Of a DNA stretch of 35,647 bases, positions 33,401 to 35,647 are shown piece after piece. The DNA lies in the NCBI GenBank assembly GCA_020629965.1, contig JAHDCG010000060.1, positions 1-35,647 of the forward strand, in the 5' to 3' direction. The notes under the pieces are model-generated. The model saw nothing but the letters and a program-made list of their open reading frames with translations. It had not been told where the DNA came from and searched no databases. Origin of the DNA: Saprospiraceae bacterium (GTDB lineage: Bacteria > Bacteroidota > Bacteroidia > Chitinophagales > Saprospiraceae). How positions within the stretch are numbered: position 1 is the first letter of the stretch; the number at the start of each line of letters is the position of its first letter. Made by a program: the position numbers and the translations under genes.

Positions 33401-33523
33401 AAAGAAAATCGAATAGTCGGTGTCATTTCGCACGTAGAAGAACTGCAACAGGAAATCGAGGTAAATTTACAAATCAAAAACGACGATGAACGGGGGAGTC
33501 TGGTACGAGAGAGTTGGGCGTAA
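30455..33523 (+). CDS. sbcC: SbcC, ATPase subunit of the SbcCD complex
   Basis: A 1022-residue Rad50-type protein. Walker A is GAVGSGKS (35-42), with the Q-loop region TVIIPQGKFSEFLQL. Long coiled coils flank a zinc hook CPVCG (C510, C513), whose Cys-x-x-Cys joins two molecules. The ABC signature TLSGGQTFQASLSLALA (about 925) and Walker B FFFLDEGFGTQD (about 955) close the ATPase head. It drives the SbcD nuclease on hairpins and blocked ends. Coiled-coil codon bias creates long open frames on the opposite strand, which are not genes. Confidence 0.96.
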   Translation: MLPLQLKIQGIYSYREEQTIDFATLTQGQLFGIFGAVGSGKSTILEAMSLALYDKTERFGSGSGGRNYNMMNLKSDVLSVVFDFRAGNGSDYRFSVEASRNSKNFEKVKTFQRASYVRQAGEWVPTAETAEEIIGLNYENFHRTVIIPQGKFSEFLQLTDAKRSEMMQEIFQLDKYDLKDAAGKILSRQKDLITGLEGNLLSYEDISEDLLQATKNTAAEKQKEQKAVAENLEKAQADLREAEKLQAVFAEMKTAAGQLEKLKAEEQKYADLKLQIKQTRECREKFLPLTEKRDGLQNDTAAGEKEYARQEEALAENEKISEVKNAEYTDVKAIYDTREAAKNRAEELLKILKINDLEEETQECEERLRKGESMVVELRKQVKTKQAEAEKLTAAVEKANAEKPDSTELTELQIWYAEHKTCGKEVQRVRGERDAADAAYKATTTGFKTVLEEAGCPVNGGGLKAAAKQLETEKERVIAETEAKQKAADDLRLHGKLEEFAAKLHEGEPCPVCGATEHPQLLDSEENLKKLTGIEADIEQLKKRREQLTACIRQTDSLLAQAKEQYSHLQKKEKELTEKEENERKHRASFPGKTFKIDEEEKVKAAAQRVKETEERIKNLVQEEKKILLEIKHTEQKERKSADLLASIKTTLAAKNSEKETLLRQLKVLEHKDFVTAAATDLRQEAEVIKSKIAAAERRYEILDKEIDALRKEINSLAGQMKQTAKQNDTLRKKAAQTEKELAEKIAASDYADESAVQQILAARLDTDRAENDCEMYNDNFKKAEADVKRLEILTAGRVFDAADFAEKQAQAEKLNTEQKQIIERIGELKNRIKELKENLEKKAELEKQLTAARLREDNIKILFNLFSGKKFVDYISSVQLQNLCNAANARFKKLTNERLRLELDKNKFIVRDYLNGGKTRSARTLSGGQTFQASLSLALALAESVQQQNRAEQNFFFLDEGFGTQDKQSLQAVFEALKSLRKENRIVGVISHVEELQQEIEVNLQIKNDDERGSLVRESWA

Positions 33524-33623
33524 TTAAATACCGGAGTTTGTAGGTTAAACCTTGTTGAGTTGTTTATGAAAACACCCGAGTAATTTTATATTTGTCCGAA
33601 CTCTTTTTTTTAATACAATATTT

Positions 33624-33847
33624 GTAACTACTTAGGTGTCTGACACCATATTCACGCAAATAATGAGAAAGTTATGTTTTTTCGAGGTCTTGCGAACAAA
33701 AGGTGTCTGACACCGATGTTGAGATTCGCATCGGTGTCAGCCTGTCCCGCACTTCAGTCGGGAACGCTTTTTTCGCTTAAATCTTAGATTTTACTCGCAA
33801 TATTTTCGCTTTTTACCGGTAGCAGCGTCAGACACCTAAACAGTTAC
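33624..33847. mobile_element. 224-bp inverted-repeat element, MITE- or REP-like
   Basis: The 21-base ends, GTAACT-AC-TTAGGTGTCTGAC (33624-33644) and the complement of 33827-33847, agree at 19 positions. Inside are further GGTGTCTGACACC palindromes (33635-33647, 33702-33714), an 11-bp perfect stem TGACACCGATG/CATCGGTGTCA (33708-33718, 33729-33739) and a TCCCG...CGGGA stem. There is no coding frame, so movement would need a transposase elsewhere. No exact target duplication is obvious. It abuts the CHAT relic. Confidence 0.6.
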
Positions 33848-33982
33848 GATTTTTACAAAAATGCCGTCGAAAAGGAGCAAAGCTATCCGCAGGTCCTCCG
33901 TTCCGTCAAACTCAAAATGCTGTCGCGACCGGAGACGGCACTGCCTCGCTATTGGGCGCCTTTCGTGTTGATGGGAGAGTGA
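33839..33982 (+). pseudogene. C-terminal relic of a CHAT-domain protein gene
   Basis: Reading from 33839, the frame gives NSYDFYKNAVEKEQSYPQVL, then RSVKLKMLSRPETALPRYWA and PFVLMGE followed by TGA. This is the end of a CHAT (caspase-like protease) domain, whose members typically finish with a (Y/F)WA-x-FVL-x-G motif. Only about 47 residues remain: the catalytic His and Cys, and any sensor or TPR part, are gone. Its left edge runs into the inverted-repeat element. No matching upstream part is found on the other side of the element. The stretch from 33983 to 34178 has no gene. Confidence 0.75.
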
Positions 33983-34178
33983 TAACCCGGATGATTATTC
34001 TGTAACGGTGAATGCGGAATTTCATACTGCTCCAAAAAATGTTTAGAAAAAAACGTTGTTTTTCGTTCTCTGTCAAACAGGGGGCAATACTCCTTTTACG
34101 CCGGCAAAGCCAAAACCCTTCTCCGAAAATTCGGTTTTGACTTGCATATTTTAGAACCTTCTTAAAAAATGTGTAAGC

Positions 34179-35138
34179 ATGAAAAACTTTAAATTTTTAA
34201 CCTGTTTATTTCTCTTTGCGGGTCTGTTCACCTTCACTTCTTGTGACGATGACGAAGCAATGCCCGACCCGGAACCGACTCCGATGAACATCGTAGAAAC
34301 CGCACAGGCGACCGACGACCTCAGTCTTTTGGTCGATGCACTCGTGCAGGCAGACCTTGTCTCTACCCTCGAAAGCGACGGCCCGTTCACGGTTTTTGCC
34401 CCGAACAATGCAGCTTTTCAAGCACTGTTGGACTCCAACCCGAGTTGGAACTCCTTGGCTGACATCGACAATAATGTGTTGGCAAACATTCTCAAATTTC
34501 ACGTTTTAGGAGCACGTGTTCCCGCTGCCGATTTAAGCGACTCTTACGTCACTACTTTGGCGACCGACGCTCCTAACGACGAGCAGATTGTCCTGCAAAT
34601 CGACGTCACCGGCGGCGTAACCTTCAACGGTACGACCGAGCCGATTACCACCGACATAGAAACCACCAACGGCATTGTACACATTGTGGACGAAGTGATG
34701 TTGCCGCCGTCCGTGGTTGTATTGGCACTTAACAATGACAACTTTTCCTCTTTGGTATTAGCTTTGACCCGCGAAGATTTGGACACGGATTACGTGGATA
34801 TTCTTTCGGGCGACGGGCCGTTCACGGTTTTCGCACCCACCAATGCCGCTTTCCAAGCACTTTTGGACTCTAACGAAGAATGGGACGCGTTAGGCGACAT
34901 CCCCGCCGAAACTCTCACGGCGGTGTTAAATTATCACGTAGTCAGCGGTGCGAACGTACAGTCAGACCAACTCAGCGACAATCAGGAAGTCGAATCACTC
35001 GGCGGCACCTTGACGGTTGACCTGAGCGACGGCGCAAAATTGGAAACGACAAGCGGTCAATCGGTCAACATTTCCGTACTTGACGTACAAGGCTCGAACG
35101 GCGTCGTACACGCGGTAGATATGGTACTTGTACCGTAA
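34179..35138 (+). CDS. Lipoprotein with two fasciclin (FAS1) domains
   Basis: A 319-residue lipoprotein: signal with lipobox FTFTSC (Cys 22), an acidic Asp/Glu/Pro-rich linker (about 23-36), and two FAS1 domains (about 37-176 and 182-318). Each has the hallmark GPFTVFAPNNAAFQALLDSN or GPFTVFAPTNAAFQALLDSN, and a later TNGIVHIVDEVMLP or SNGVVHAVDMVLVP. FAS1 proteins take part in cell adhesion and matrix binding at the surface. The two domains share a nearly identical core, suggesting duplication. It stands alone with a clear terminator 27 bases after the stop. Confidence 0.94.
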   Translation: MKNFKFLTCLFLFAGLFTFTSCDDDEAMPDPEPTPMNIVETAQATDDLSLLVDALVQADLVSTLESDGPFTVFAPNNAAFQALLDSNPSWNSLADIDNNVLANILKFHVLGARVPAADLSDSYVTTLATDAPNDEQIVLQIDVTGGVTFNGTTEPITTDIETTNGIVHIVDEVMLPPSVVVLALNNDNFSSLVLALTREDLDTDYVDILSGDGPFTVFAPTNAAFQALLDSNEEWDALGDIPAETLTAVLNYHVVSGANVQSDQLSDNQEVESLGGTLTVDLSDGAKLETTSGQSVNISVLDVQGSNGVVHAVDMVLVP

Positions 35139-35164
35139 AGCAAAAATGTAATTTTAGTGAAAAG

Positions 35165-35210
35165 AACGGAGTTTATCAGGCGTGATGTCGGGTAAACTTC
35201 GTTGTTTTTT
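35165..35210 (+). terminator. Rho-independent terminator of the fasciclin gene
   Basis: AACGGAGTTTATC (35165-35177) pairs with GGTAAACTTCGTT (35191-35203) over 13 positions with two G-T wobbles, loop 13, followed by G and six T. It lies 27 bases after the fasciclin stop. Confidence 0.75.
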
Positions 35211-35267
35211 CGGTGCGAGTGATTAAAATCCGCCGTCTCCGGGTTGCCCGTATGAGACAGAGGAAGG

Positions 35268-35647
35268 TTTTCAATTTCGAAGGGGAGGATTGAGAGCTAA
35301 TCACGCCCGTTGCGGCGGATTTGTGAGAGTGAATTTCAATTCTAAAAGGTACGATTGAGAGACAGTACCAACGGCGCAAATGATAACGTACAAGATTATT
35401 TCAATTCCAAAAGGTACGATTGAGAGAAGCAAATTGCGAGCCGATACTGTACCGACTCGCAGATTTCAATTCCAAAAGGTACGATTGAGAGTGTATTCAC
35501 GTCTCGCATCCCTACCGCACCGCTGAAATTTCAATTCCAAAAGGTACGATTGAGAGTCATTCACCGGGTAAGGGTTGCCGTCCGCATCCAGGATTTCAAT
35601 TCCAAAAGGTACGATTGAGAGATGCGTACCAAAACCGACATCGAGTC
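35268..35647 (-). CRISPR. CRISPR array, leader-distal end (six repeats, running off the right edge)
   Basis: Repeats of 29 bases (start ATTTCAATTCC, end GGTACGATTGAGAG) begin at 35268 (degenerate), 35333 (one change), 35398, 35463, 35528 and 35593. Every spacing is exactly 65, so all complete spacers are 36 bases; the sixth is cut off. The leftmost repeat matches about 23 of 29, which marks the old, leader-distal end. Read on the minus strand, repeats end ATTGAAAT, the usual 8-base crRNA 5' handle of type I/III systems in Bacteroidota. So transcription should run right to left, with leader and cas genes beyond the window. No cas gene is present here. Confidence 0.95.

Noticed and set aside
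33981-34046. Short frame DNPDDYSVTVNAEFHTAPKNV after the CHAT relic
   Set aside because: Only about 21 codons, in a different frame from the CHAT relic and matching nothing I recognise.
35203-35231. Possible further, more decayed CRISPR repeat left of the first one
   Set aside because: Some similarity (GGTGCGA, GATTAAAA), but it is about 7 bases out of the 65-base register and overlaps the terminator T run.
1-35647. rRNA, tRNA or complete insertion sequence genes
   Set aside because: No tRNA-like T-loop with matching acceptor stem, no rRNA segment and no transposase reading frame were seen in any gap.

Overview
The window comes from a Bacteroidota chromosome, probably Saprospiria/Saprospiraceae-like or a relative. 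The pointers are a SusC/RagA receptor, a type IX secretion (T9SS) C-terminal domain, DUF3347 and HYC_CC_PP families, several TAnnTTTG promoter-like boxes instead of sigma70 -10 boxes, little Shine-Dalgarno signal, and GTG/TTG starts. Assignment below phylum is inference. No rRNA or tRNA gene was seen.

Left part (1-8 kb, minus strand): a 205-bp tandem repeat, a SusC/RagA outer-membrane receptor without an adjacent susD, and upstream of it a membrane-spanning beta-propeller/Y_Y_Y regulator with a LuxR-type HTH that probably controls it. Then come a KilA-N gene, a truncated KilA-N copy and a small unknown ORF, in a stretch rich in palindromes.

8-12.5 kb: a divergent two-component pair, made of a soluble PAS histidine kinase with FixL-like heme-pocket residues and a REC-Crp/Fnr response regulator. 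Beside it is a small operon (YgaP-like membrane protein plus CBS protein with a Cys-rich tail). Its promoter region carries two TGACA-N2-TGTCA sites, the nearer about 41.5 bp upstream of the predicted start. An SdiA-regulated (YjiK-like) gene lies on the other side of these sites.

12.6-25.7 kb is a probable copper/silver island: a HYC_CC_PP Cys/His protein, an in-frame fusion of a CusA-type RND pump with a TolC/CusC-type channel, a CusB adaptor with N-terminal metal-binding and C-terminal DUF3347 domains, and a DUF305 membrane protein. After an AAA ATPase/DUF234 gene preceded by four 18-bp motifs in alternating orientation comes a minus-strand operon of an MbnP-like T9SS cargo protein and two MbnH/MauG-like diheme lipoproteins. 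The operon resembles the MbnP/MbnH pair in which a diheme enzyme modifies a Trp of the copper-binding partner.

26-33.5 kb: an FAD-linked oxidase overlapping tail-to-tail with a DUF2237 gene, an unknown envelope protein, and sbcD and sbcC separated by a repeat-filled spacer.

33.5-35.6 kb: a 224-bp inverted-repeat element abutting a relic of a CHAT protease-domain gene, a two-domain fasciclin lipoprotein with a clear terminator, and the distal end of a CRISPR array (29-bp repeats, 36-bp spacers) that runs off the right edge. Its leader and any cas genes would lie to the right. Several families of short dispersed repeats fill the intergenic spaces.
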